A stretch of DNA of 64,000 nt, from NCBI GenBank assembly GCA_015233895.1, contig JADFXG010000013.1, forward strand, positions 1-64,000, given 5' to 3'. This stretch comes from Nitrospirota bacterium (lineage in GTDB: Bacteria; Nitrospirota; Thermodesulfovibrionia; Thermodesulfovibrionales; Magnetobacteriaceae). The translations under genes were made by a program, and so were the position numbers. Below, piece after piece: positions 1 to 9,431 of the stretch (positions are counted from its first letter, which is position 1; each line of letters starts with the position of its first letter). The notes beneath the pieces are model-generated. The model did no database searches and was not told where the DNA came from. It was given only the letters and a program-made list of their open reading frames with translations.

Positions 1-315
1 TTTCTCCAGCGAAACCGCACTTCTAAAGCTCCTGTATCTGTCGATTCAGAACCTCCCCATAGGGGATGCCCCTGTTCAGAAAAATGGAGCCAGCCTTTAA
101 GAAACTGGAGCCAAACTATTTCTCAACTTGCTTTATTTTTCGAGGGCAGGCTAATATTGGATATCACTGTGTGACGGAGTTTCAGACTTGACACAGTTTA
201 ATGAATTTATCCTTTAAAAATCCAAATCCATCATTTAATCAAAAAAATCATAGTTCAGATAGATTTGAATCACACAAAAACAACAGTTTAAAAGAGGATA
301 GAATTACAGTAGATT
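1..315. other. Gene-free left edge, possible insertion-sequence terminus
   Basis: No convincing gene is seen here. Frame +1 is open for about 57 codons from base 1 but resembles nothing I recognise. The motif tggagcca occurs twice about 25 bases apart (near 91 and 113). Short direct repeats of this kind occur at the ends of IS21-family elements, so the first 180 bases could be the tail of an element lying outside the window; this is a weak guess. Bases 180-315 are AT-rich with no recognisable signal. Confidence 0.2.
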
Positions 316-690
316 TCATTTCCCCTGTTTTTTAATTTTCCCTTTAGCCTCTTTATTGGATGCCTCTGTGTTTTCGTACTTAAAGATATACTCATCCGGT
401 TTGGCAAGCCCAAGGTCTTCACGTGCCTGTTTCTCTATGTAAAACGGATCGCTTCTAATTACTCCTATGTCCTCTTTTAGTTTGACGATACTCTTTTCCA
501 TGTCCGATATGCTGCTTTCAAGCACCTTCTCTTCACTTTTGAGTTTCATGTACCGCAACACTCCCATATCGTCAAAGACTAAATCAAACATTATCAGCAA
601 AAAGGCTATCGTAAACAAAAATACAAATATACGGCTTCGATTCTTACGCTCTTTTACAATCTGCGTCCTAAGAAGATTTCTTTTGCTCAA
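316..690 (-). CDS. ftsB: FtsB/DivIC-family septum formation initiator
   Basis: A 124-residue bitopic membrane protein. A basic N-terminus is followed by one transmembrane helix (about residues 20-40), then a coiled coil with heptad spacing (about 48-80). After the coil comes the family-typical segment with FYIEKQAREDLGLAKPDEYIF. In the family it joins FtsL and FtsQ to recruit late division proteins. It follows eno on the same strand, an arrangement common in bacteria. The start at 690 has an AAGGGA-type ribosome site. The C-terminal tail is Lys-rich and variable. DivIC and FtsB cannot be told apart from sequence alone. Confidence 0.85.
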   Translation of the reverse strand: MSKRNLLRTQIVKERKNRSRIFVFLFTIAFLLIMFDLVFDDMGVLRYMKLKSEEKVLESSISDMEKSIVKLKEDIGVIRSDPFYIEKQAREDLGLAKPDEYIFKYENTEASNKEAKGKIKKQGK

Positions 691-745
691 TAAATTACCG
701 TCCCTTCATAAATTTCTCATATGAAACTCTCCTGCTAATCAGAGA

Positions 746-782
746 GCGCTCAGGGACACACTGCCGAGTGCTCCCTGAGCGC
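746..782 (-). terminator. Hairpin between eno and ftsB
   Basis: GCGCTCAGGGA (746-756) pairs perfectly with TCCCTGAGCGC (772-782), and an inner CACT/AGTG pair stacks on the loop. No clear T-run follows on the minus strand. It may be a weak terminator, attenuator or RNA-processing site that lowers ftsB expression relative to eno. Confidence 0.5.
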
Positions 783-811
783 ATTTATGTCTTATAACAG
801 TCGCTTTTAAA

Positions 812-2131
<1,320 letters not shown>

Positions 2132-2184
2132 TCAATACTACGGCTCATTTCAAACAACTCTCACCTTATTAACTAAAATAGTAC

Positions 2185-3570
2185 CTATTTTTTAGGCATA
2201 TGGATGGCATGGCCTAAAACATCCTCTGCTGCCTCCATTAGCCCTTCGGAAAGAGTCGGATGGGCATGAATGGTTTCTGCCAAATCCTGCACCGTCAATC
2301 CGTTTTTCATGGCTACTGCCGCCTCATGAACTATATCGGAGGCGTTTTGCCCTATTATGTGTACACCTAGTATACGTTTTGCGTCCTCATCTGAGATGAC
2401 CTTAAAAAGCCCGGATATTTCTCCCATAGCGTGGGCTTTGCCAAGGGCGCGGTACTGAAACCTGCCAACACGGTACTTTAACCCCCGCTCCTCAAGTTGA
2501 TGCTCCCTAAGTCCTACTGAGCCTATCTCAGGATGGGTAAAAATCCCTCCAGGCACAACCGTATAGTCCATCTCTTCAGAGTGTCCCATTATGTTATTTG
2601 CCGCAACAACGCCCTCTTTTGAAGCCGTATGGGCTAATAACATACCACCCGTTACATCTCCTATTGCGTATATGTCCGGATTTGACGTTTCCATATATCT
2701 GTTTACTTTTATCTCAGCTCGTTTACCTGTCTCCACACTCACCTTATCCAGTCCCATACCCTGGGTGTTAAACGACCTGCCGATAGTTACCAGGAGCTTC
2801 TCAGCCAACAAGTCCTTGCCGTTTGACAATGATACCTTTACACCGTTTGCTTCTACCGATACCTTTTCTACTTTTACCTGGGTTATGAGTTTTATCTTCT
2901 TTTTCTTTAACTCTCTCTCAATAGTCTGTGAAATCTCAGGGTCCTCAGTGGTAAGCGCTCGCGGCATCAACTCAACCATTGTTACCTCTGTGCCAAACTC
3001 CTGATATATACAGGCAAACTCACAGCCCATAACGCCTGCCCCCACAATTATCATAGAGGCTGGTATGGAACTGATCTCAAGAGCATCAGTGCTATTAAGT
3101 ATATGTTTACCATCAAAGGGAAAAATCGGAATCTCAGCCGGTCTTGAACCGGTAGCAACTATGAATTTATCGGCGGTAAAGGTTTCCTCTCCGCCGCCTT
3201 TTAAAGATATTCGCAGCTCCTTTTCTGATATAAACTCTCCGCGTCCCTCTTTTAATTTAACCCCCCAGCTTTTAAAGAGTCCTTTTATACCCTTGACCTG
3301 AGTGGAAATAACCTCGTTTTTTCTGGCTATAATCTTTGATGGATTAGGCTTAATATCTCCGGTAACGTCTATCCCGAATTCGCTGAGATGTTTTGCCTTT
3401 GAGTATGCCTCTGCTGAGGCAATGAGTGTTTTTGTGGGAATACAGCCCTCATTTAAGCAGGTGCCTCCAACTTCTTTTCCCTCAATGACGGTTACATCGG
3501 CCCCCAGTTGAGCGGCCTTAAGGGCGGCTACATAGCCTCCAGGGCCTGCTCCCAATATAGCTAATTTCAT
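2185..3570 (-). CDS. lpdA: Dihydrolipoyl dehydrogenase
   Basis: A 461-residue FAD disulfide oxidoreductase that re-oxidises dihydrolipoyl groups with NAD+. It has an N-terminal FAD-binding GAGPGGYVAA, the redox disulfide in GGTCLNEGCIPTKT (about residues 36-49), a second FAD motif near ATGSRP, an NAD-binding GAGVMGCEFA (about 177-186), and the interface HAHPTLSEG with its catalytic His-Glu pair near the C-terminus. Its start overlaps the end of gcvH by four bases. The pair therefore probably supplies the L and H proteins of the glycine cleavage system; the P and T proteins are not in this window. It could also serve a 2-oxoacid dehydrogenase. Confidence 0.95.
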   Translation of the reverse strand: MKLAILGAGPGGYVAALKAAQLGADVTVIEGKEVGGTCLNEGCIPTKTLIASAEAYSKAKHLSEFGIDVTGDIKPNPSKIIARKNEVISTQVKGIKGLFKSWGVKLKEGRGEFISEKELRISLKGGGEETFTADKFIVATGSRPAEIPIFPFDGKHILNSTDALEISSIPASMIIVGAGVMGCEFACIYQEFGTEVTMVELMPRALTTEDPEISQTIERELKKKKIKLITQVKVEKVSVEANGVKVSLSNGKDLLAEKLLVTIGRSFNTQGMGLDKVSVETGKRAEIKVNRYMETSNPDIYAIGDVTGGMLLAHTASKEGVVAANNIMGHSEEMDYTVVPGGIFTHPEIGSVGLREHQLEERGLKYRVGRFQYRALGKAHAMGEISGLFKVISDEDAKRILGVHIIGQNASDIVHEAAVAMKNGLTVQDLAETIHAHPTLSEGLMEAAEDVLGHAIHMPKK

Positions 3571-3953
3571 CCCTCTTCCTCTTCTACAAACTTTTCATAC
3601 TCCGGCAGATCCATAAGATCGTCCAGCTCCGACTCATCGCTCATCTCCACCACTGCTATCCAGCCCTTACCGTACGGGTCCTCGTTAATCACCTCAGGCG
3701 CATCCTCAAGCTCTTCATTTATGCTGACCACTGTGCCGCTTAAAGGCGCTATTACCGACGAGGTTGCTTTCGTTGACTCTATCTCAGACATCTCCGTGTT
3801 AGCCTCCACCTCTGTGTCCATCTCCGGCAAATCCAGATAGACGATATCCCCCAGTGCGTCCTGCGCATAATCCGTTATACCTATCGTTGCTTTCTTACCC
3901 GAAAGACTCACCCATGTGTGTTTTTTATGGTATCGAAGATCTTCTGGATTCAT
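3567..3953 (-). CDS. gcvH: Glycine cleavage system H protein
   Basis: This 128-residue lipoyl carrier shuttles the aminomethyl group of glycine between the P, T and L proteins. It opens with the family-typical HKKHTWVSLSGKKATIGITDYAQ and contains the lipoylation site ESTKATSSV (Lys about residue 64), followed by APLSGTVVSINEEL. The C-terminus is highly acidic. An AGGAGG ribosome site precedes the start at 3953. It is the first gene of gcvH-lpdA-eno-ftsB on the minus strand. Confidence 0.95.
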   Translation of the reverse strand: MNPEDLRYHKKHTWVSLSGKKATIGITDYAQDALGDIVYLDLPEMDTEVEANTEMSEIESTKATSSVIAPLSGTVVSINEELEDAPEVINEDPYGKGWIAVVEMSDESELDDLMDLPEYEKFVEEEEG

Positions 3954-4105
3954 CTCTAACCTCCTGAAAAAGTTTTTTTCCCGTCTTATATTTTAGGGCC
4001 TACAATTTCTTATCATACCTATTAGGGCTTTGTCAACAAAAAATTTTTCCCTTAAGTTTTTCCAGGATTCTTGACTTTAATTTAATTGTTATATTACACT
4101 CCGTT

Positions 4106-4399
4106 ATGAGAGTTTCAGGGGCTTTTTTAATTGCAGCGTTTGTGCTAATTGCTGTGGTTATGCCGGGTACGGGCATTGTAGCAATGAATCCGTTTTTAGG
4201 CGGAAATCCAACGATTTTAGCCCTTGATGTTTGTCATATCTCTCCTCCCGGAGCACTGGTAGCCGATATTCCGGTTATTAATGAGCAAAATTTTACATTT
4301 CTTATATTTAGCGTTTATAAATTATATGTTTATAAAAGTTTTACCTCCCATAAACCAGTTCTTTTAACCGAAATAAGTCATCCCCCTCAGTCTGCATAA
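4106..4399 (+). CDS. Small secreted or membrane-anchored protein of unknown function
   Basis: A 97-residue ORF just upstream of the NosL/barrel gene. It has a hydrophobic N-terminal segment (about residues 5-25) that could be a signal peptide or anchor, then DVCHISPPGAL and a C-terminal HKPVLLTEISHPPQ. The Cys-His and His-Pro motifs might bind metal, but that is inference. No ribosome site is visible before the ATG. I recognise no named family. Its position before a metal-related gene on the same strand suggests a linked role. Confidence 0.45.
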   Translation: MRVSGAFLIAAFVLIAVVMPGTGIVAMNPFLGGNPTILALDVCHISPPGALVADIPVINEQNFTFLIFSVYKLYVYKSFTSHKPVLLTEISHPPQSA

Positions 4400-4539
4400 A
4401 CGCCATCAATATTACAAAATAGCTACCTCATTCAAAATCATGTAAACCTGACTGAGCCAATACTCTCAGGCAGTTTACGATGATATGTTTATTAAGTGGC
4501 CGCAATAAATTATGAATTAGATTATAAGGAGAATTTGTT

Positions 4540-5967
4540 ATGAAAATTATGTCATTACTTCTTACTGTTTGTCTGTTACTTACTGCTGCGACAGCTATTG
4601 CTGCCGCAGATTCTGGGAAATGCGCCTTTTGTGGTATGGAGCTTGACGCTCGCAGCCGTATGCAGATTACTTACACTGACGGCACAAAAGTGGACTTTTG
4701 CTGTATAAATTGTGTTGCAAATTATATGAAAGCACATCCGGATGCTAAAATTGAATCTGTCAGGGCAGCCGATTATGTTACAAAGGAACTTATTGATGCT
4801 AAAGGTGCGTTTTGGATTGTTGGGGGAGCTAAGGGGGGCGTAATGAGCTCTGTGGCAAAATGGGCTTTTGCTAATAAAGAGGATGCTGTAAAATATACTC
4901 AGGCAAACGGCGGGAATATAACATCTTTTGATGATGCAATAGATACAGCACAGCATGAGGCAGCTAATGCCCCTCATGGCGGCCACGACATGATGCATAT
5001 GGATATGGGAGCAGGTGCACAACTTGTATATAACCCTGCATTTGGCGACGATGTCTATCACACCCATCCAGCTGGCATGTGGATGGTTAACTATAAGTTT
5101 ATGCACATGGACATGAGGGGCCTTAGGGACGGCACCTCTAACGTCAGTCAGACAGATGTTGGGTACAATCGAAGAACTCCGTACAGATATATGATGATTC
5201 CCACCGATATGACTATGGACATGCAGATGTTGATGGTGATGTATGGAATTACAGACAGACTGACTGTGATGGCAATGGCAAACTATCAATCAACCAAAAT
5301 GGGTATGCTTATGGATATGGGGCCTATGTCCAGAAGAGGGATAACACCCGAGGCTCCAATGGTAACAAGCGGATTTGGGGATATGGAGTTGCGCGGCATG
5401 TACAAGCTTAATAAATATCTGACTGGAAGCCTTGGTGTTGCCCTTCCCACTGGTGACATTAATCAGGAAATTGCAATGATGGGAACCACCTATCGGGCCC
5501 CTTACGACATGCAGTTAGGGGATGGTACGTTTGACCTTAAGCCTGCCCTTACACTATCTGTGACAACTGACGATGGGAACTGGAACTACGGCGGACAGAC
5601 CATGTTTACGTGGCATACTGGCAGGAACTCTAACGGGTGGAGTTATGGGGACAACTTTAAGGCAATGACATGGATTCAGCGTGCCATGGGGCCAGCTGCC
5701 GCATGGCTTCGTCTGACCTACAATGACACAGGCGCAATCAAAGGAGAGGACACTGAAATTGCCAGGATAAACACAGGCGCTCCAATGCCTGATTCGGTAA
5801 CATCCAATTACGGAGGACAGCGATTGGATGGCATATTGGGTTTCAGTTTCACTAAGGGGCCCTTCAGTGTTGGAGTGGAGGGCGGTATGCCACTGTATCA
5901 GGATCTAAACGGCCTGCAGATGAAAACCACATGGTTTATGACAGCAGGCGTTCAGGTAATGTTTTAA
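4540..5967 (+). CDS. NosL-like domain fused to a Met/His-rich outer-membrane beta-barrel
   Basis: A 475-residue exported protein. A cleavable signal peptide ends near residue 22 (TAIAAADS). A NosL-type domain (about 25-145) follows, with CAFCGMELD and FCCINC as likely Cu(I) ligands. A Met/His-rich linker (HDMMHMDMGAG) leads to a beta-barrel-like half (about 160-475) resembling the MetA-pathway or transporter type of outer-membrane protein. It ends in Phe (GVQVMF), the usual signal for barrel insertion. Runs such as DMTMDMQM and MGMLMDMGPM line the predicted strands. NosL is normally a separate copper-delivery lipoprotein; the fusion suggests copper handling at the outer membrane. AGGAG precedes the start, and a strong hairpin follows. 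Confidence 0.75.
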   Translation: MKIMSLLLTVCLLLTAATAIAAADSGKCAFCGMELDARSRMQITYTDGTKVDFCCINCVANYMKAHPDAKIESVRAADYVTKELIDAKGAFWIVGGAKGGVMSSVAKWAFANKEDAVKYTQANGGNITSFDDAIDTAQHEAANAPHGGHDMMHMDMGAGAQLVYNPAFGDDVYHTHPAGMWMVNYKFMHMDMRGLRDGTSNVSQTDVGYNRRTPYRYMMIPTDMTMDMQMLMVMYGITDRLTVMAMANYQSTKMGMLMDMGPMSRRGITPEAPMVTSGFGDMELRGMYKLNKYLTGSLGVALPTGDINQEIAMMGTTYRAPYDMQLGDGTFDLKPALTLSVTTDDGNWNYGGQTMFTWHTGRNSNGWSYGDNFKAMTWIQRAMGPAAAWLRLTYNDTGAIKGEDTEIARINTGAPMPDSVTSNYGGQRLDGILGFSFTKGPFSVGVEGGMPLYQDLNGLQMKTTWFMTAGVQVMF

Positions 5968-5980
5968 CGATAAAATCTTC

Positions 5981-6009
5981 ATACCCTTAGGCGTTGTGCC
6001 TAAGGGTAT
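5981..6009. terminator. Terminator hairpin between convergent genes
   Basis: ATACCCTTAGGC (5981-5992) pairs perfectly with GCCTAAGGGTAT (5998-6009) around a five-base loop. It sits between the converging NosL/barrel gene and the chemotaxis receptor, so it could stop transcription from both sides. The T-runs are short. Confidence 0.7.
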
Positions 6010-6036
6010 AAAGGATGCTTTATGCAACATTGATTC

Positions 6037-8037
6037 TTAGTTATTTCCAATTCTCTTTTGAAACGTAGTGTCCATGGGTGTGTGGATGGTTTGTTTAAGG
6101 ATAAATTGGCCAACCACGTTGTTTAAATTCTGGGAAAGGGTTCGTAAATTATTAGAGGCATCGCTTAACCCATCAGCCATAGATGCAGTTTGTGCCGAAA
6201 TGCCGACTATCTCACCCATGTCGCTTATTATGGTATCCGCTAGTGAGGACATCTTAGGGGTAAAGTCAAGTATATAGTTTACTTTACTGTCCAGCTCTCC
6301 TACGCTCTGAACGATATGTTGAAGTGACTCACCGGCCTCCTTAGATAAATTAACACCAGCCGTAACGCGATTTAAACTCTCTTGCATAGAGAAAACCGCT
6401 TTTTCAGTCTCAGTCTGAATGGAACTAATCATAGAGCCGATTTCGGTGGTAGCTTTAGAGGTTTTTTCGGCAAGTTTTCTTACCTCATCGGCAACCACCG
6501 CAAAACCTCTGCCGTGTTCTCCGGCCCTTGCAGCCTCAATTGCCGCATTAAGGGCAAGCAGGTTGGTCTGGTCTGCAATATCGTTAATAACGCTGATTAT
6601 CTCTCCAATTTGTTTTGAACGGTCACCAAGGGTTGACATAACCTGAGAGGACTCAACAACTGTGGCCTCTATACATTGCATTTCAGAAACGGTTTTATTT
6701 ACGATATCACCTCCGCTTGTTGCTATTTTGAGAGTCTGGGAGGCGCTGTCCGCTATTTCTCTGGCACTTGAGCCAATCTGTCCGGCTGATTCGGAAAGCT
6801 CATTTGTTGATTCCATAACAAGCGAGGTACGTTTAGTTTGTTCTTTTATGTGGTTTTTTATTTCGGTTGATGATTCGTTTAATTTATCACTTGCCGAGGC
6901 CATATTATGAGAAGCGTCAGATACATTTCTCATATCGTGGTTTAACCGCTCTATCATGTTGTTCATAGAATGCGTCAGAGCTCCAACCTCATCGTTGTTA
7001 TCGTAATTGACATTTATTGTGAGGTTGCCCTCTGAAAGTCTGTTTATTGCGGTAACGGCTGTATTAAGCGGCCTTATAAACACTTTAAGCATAATCATAT
7101 AAAGTATAAGCACAGTTATAACCATAGCGATAACAATAAATGCAGCTTGTATCAAAATTTCTTTATGAATTGCAGAAACTATCTGTGATACGTCCTTTAT
7201 AACCAGAATCTCTCCAATATCGTTTCCGGAATAATCCTTAAACGTAAAACTTTTAAAAAATATTGTTTTACCGTCTAACTTAGAAATCTTTCCGGCTCTT
7301 TGTATATCCAACTTAAGTATCATGTCTCTGACCTGTGGCTCAGAATAAAGAAAAAACGTAAGGCCGTCCTTTTCAAGGTCCTTGTCCTTATCCTCAAATC
7401 TTTTTGATTCTTTAAAAATGGCGCTCTTTACAGAAACGGCATATGCAACAAGGCTTGCATTTTGTGCCGTCTCAAGGATAGCGTCCAGGTCTCCGCCAAA
7501 CTCCACACTGCCAACATGGTTACCATCGGAAAAAACCGGATAAACAATTCTTAATCCCAATCCCTCACGGCCTGCCTCCAGTCCGACAACCGGTTTTTTT
7601 GTGTTGTTAGCTGCAACCACGGTGTGTCTGAACGATGACAGGTCGTCATCGAATTTCTCCGGCTTATGGACACGGAAAAAGCTCTTAGCCTGCGGCGAAT
7701 GAAATTGAAATTGTTTAACACTGTATTGCGGTTTTAAATCTTTCTTAAAGTAATCCACCGTAAGTTTAGCCAAAGCATCTCTGTCACCTTTGGCAAAGGC
7801 GGAAACAATGTCATGATTTAAAAGCAAAATTTCCATAGACATACTGAGGTCTTTTGTTTTAGTTTCCAGTTCATTCTTATAGACTTTTTGAAAAACGTCA
7901 AAAGCACTCTGAGCGTTTTCTATGACGCTTTGCTGATTCTTTAAATAGTTATTAATTAAAAAGATTGTGCCTGATATGGAAATTACAATAGCTATAGATA
8001 ATAAAATCTTAGTTTTTATGCTGACAAACTTCTTCAT
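6037..8037 (-). CDS. Methyl-accepting chemotaxis protein with periplasmic Cache domain
   Basis: A 666-residue receptor. TM1 is about residues 10-28. The periplasmic sensor (about 30-295) has the [20 protein letters not shown] and [18 protein letters not shown] segments typical of the double-Cache-3-like family. TM2 is about 296-318, HAMP about 318-372. The signalling coiled coil (about 380-640) has the conserved tip [23 protein letters not shown]. It should pass ligand signals to CheA and CheW; the ligand is unknown. No che genes are nearby, so this is an orphan receptor. No C-terminal CheR-docking pentapeptide is seen. Confidence 0.93.
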   Translation of the reverse strand: MKKFVSIKTKILLSIAIVISISGTIFLINNYLKNQQSVIENAQSAFDVFQKVYKNELETKTKDLSMSMEILLLNHDIVSAFAKGDRDALAKLTVDYFKKDLKPQYSVKQFQFHSPQAKSFFRVHKPEKFDDDLSSFRHTVVAANNTKKPVVGLEAGREGLGLRIVYPVFSDGNHVGSVEFGGDLDAILETAQNASLVAYAVSVKSAIFKESKRFEDKDKDLEKDGLTFFLYSEPQVRDMILKLDIQRAGKISKLDGKTIFFKSFTFKDYSGNDIGEILVIKDVSQIVSAIHKEILIQAAFIVIAMVITVLILYMIMLKVFIRPLNTAVTAINRLSEGNLTINVNYDNNDEVGALTHSMNNMIERLNHDMRNVSDASHNMASASDKLNESSTEIKNHIKEQTKRTSLVMESTNELSESAGQIGSSAREIADSASQTLKIATSGGDIVNKTVSEMQCIEATVVESSQVMSTLGDRSKQIGEIISVINDIADQTNLLALNAAIEAARAGEHGRGFAVVADEVRKLAEKTSKATTEIGSMISSIQTETEKAVFSMQESLNRVTAGVNLSKEAGESLQHIVQSVGELDSKVNYILDFTPKMSSLADTIISDMGEIVGISAQTASMADGLSDASNNLRTLSQNLNNVVGQFILKQTIHTPMDTTFQKRIGNN

Positions 8038-8213
8038 GTGATTTTTGCCTCCACCAATGCAATTATTATAGTAGTGTCACTTAAGTATTACGGAGTATAT
8101 TATATTGCAATTGCACAGATATTTTCAAATAGAAGTTCATTGCGTATGTTTGAACTAATACAGCCGTTCTCCAAATAATACATCTTTACATGATTATTGT
8201 GGTTTATTGTGTC

Positions 8214-8244
8214 TTGACACTCCATACCTCATAAACGTTATAAT
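8214..8244 (+). promoter_or_regulatory. Sigma70-like promoter of the RND efflux operon
   Basis: TTGACA (8214-8219) and TATAAT (8239-8244) are both perfect consensus hexamers, separated by 19 bases, which is slightly long. They lie 45 bases before the adaptor gene start at 8289. Confidence 0.6.
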
Positions 8245-8288
8245 TATGATTAGCAAATTAGTTTATTAATTAAAGTGAAAAGCTTACA

Positions 8289-9431
8289 ATGAAGATAAAC
8301 ACAAATATCAATTTTCGTTTTTTAATTCTGATAATTATTTCACTTACCGGATGTGATAAGTCTGTAACTGCATCCAAAGGACCACCTCCTGTGCCTGTTA
8401 CTGTGCAAAAGGCAATTGCTAAGTCCATGCCGGTTGAGATAACCGCATTTGGCACGGTTGAGGCTTATAATTCCCTGTCCATTATGCCTCAGGTTCCCGG
8501 TAGAATCCTGAAGATTCACTTTAAAGAAGGCCAATATGTAAAAAAAGGCGAACTGCTTATCACTATTGACCCCGAGCCGTATAATGAAAAACTTACACAG
8601 GCTGAGGCCGTCCTTGCTAAAGACAAAGCAAACCTGACCTATGCCAAAGAAGAGGCTCAAAGATACACGTTCCTGCTTGAAAAAGGCGCCGTCTCACGCT
8701 CCGAATACGATAAAAACACTAGCGGTTACAGGGCTCAGGAGGAACTTGTTAAGTCCGATGAGGCTTTAGTAAAGCAAGCGAAACTTAATCTCAACTACTG
8801 CTCCGTGCGCTCTCCGATTGAGGGTAAAACCGGAGGGCTTATACTGAAAGAGGGCTCCGTGGTTGAGGAAAATAAAACCAAAGTCGTCACCATTAACCAG
8901 ATTCACCCCATATTGGCCAGGTTTTCAGTGCCCGAAAAATATCTGAACGAAATCAAACGCTATAGCGATAACGGCAGCCTTAAAGTCCTCGCATATCCCC
9001 CTAAGTACGAAAACACACCGCACGAGGGTAAGCTCACCTTCATAAGCAACTCCGTTGACCAGAGCTCCGGAATGATTGAGCTTAAGGCTGAGTATGAAAA
9101 CAAGGACGGATTCCTTTGGCCCGGACAGTTTGTCAATGTCATCGTCTATCTGACTATTCAACCTAACGCCGTTGTGGTTCCCTCATCCTGCGTACAAGCC
9201 GGCCTTAAGGGTAACTACGCCTTTGTAGTTAAGCCCGATATGACCGCAGAGCTTAGAAATGTGGTCGTTGACAGAGTGCAGAGGGATGAAACTGTTATTG
9301 CCTCAGGCATTGCACCAGGTGATACTGTCGTAACCGATGGCCAGATAAAACTTAAAAACGGTTTAACTGTAAAGATCAATGAGATGCCGACAGAGGGGCC
9401 GCTACAGAGCCCGCAACCTAACAAATTGTGA
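8289..9431 (+). CDS. RND efflux periplasmic adaptor lipoprotein
   Basis: A 380-residue membrane-fusion protein of the MexA/AcrA type that links an inner-membrane RND pump to an outer-membrane channel. The lipobox is LTGC (Cys about residue 22). A split lipoyl/barrel-sandwich domain is marked by PQVPGRILKIHFKEGQYVKKGELL (positions about 72-95) and RSPIEGKTGG (about 180). A helical hairpin lies between them, and beta-barrel and membrane-proximal domains follow (VVPSSCVQAG, IASGIAPGDTVVTDGQIKLKNG). The stop overlaps the pump start by four bases. No TolC-type channel gene is adjacent. Confidence 0.93.
   Translation: MKINTNINFRFLILIIISLTGCDKSVTASKGPPPVPVTVQKAIAKSMPVEITAFGTVEAYNSLSIMPQVPGRILKIHFKEGQYVKKGELLITIDPEPYNEKLTQAEAVLAKDKANLTYAKEEAQRYTFLLEKGAVSRSEYDKNTSGYRAQEELVKSDEALVKQAKLNLNYCSVRSPIEGKTGGLILKEGSVVEENKTKVVTINQIHPILARFSVPEKYLNEIKRYSDNGSLKVLAYPPKYENTPHEGKLTFISNSVDQSSGMIELKAEYENKDGFLWPGQFVNVIVYLTIQPNAVVVPSSCVQAGLKGNYAFVVKPDMTAELRNVVVDRVQRDETVIASGIAPGDTVVTDGQIKLKNGLTVKINEMPTEGPLQSPQPNKL

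Noticed and set aside
1-180. Confident call of an IS21-family end
   Set aside because: Only two short tggagcca repeats support it, and no transposase or matching opposite end lies in the window.
4576-5289. Antisense 237-codon ORF rich in His and Cys
   Set aside because: It is the shadow of the Met/Asp-rich NosL/barrel gene: the codons for Met-His-Asp read backwards as His and Cys. No start signal or family match.
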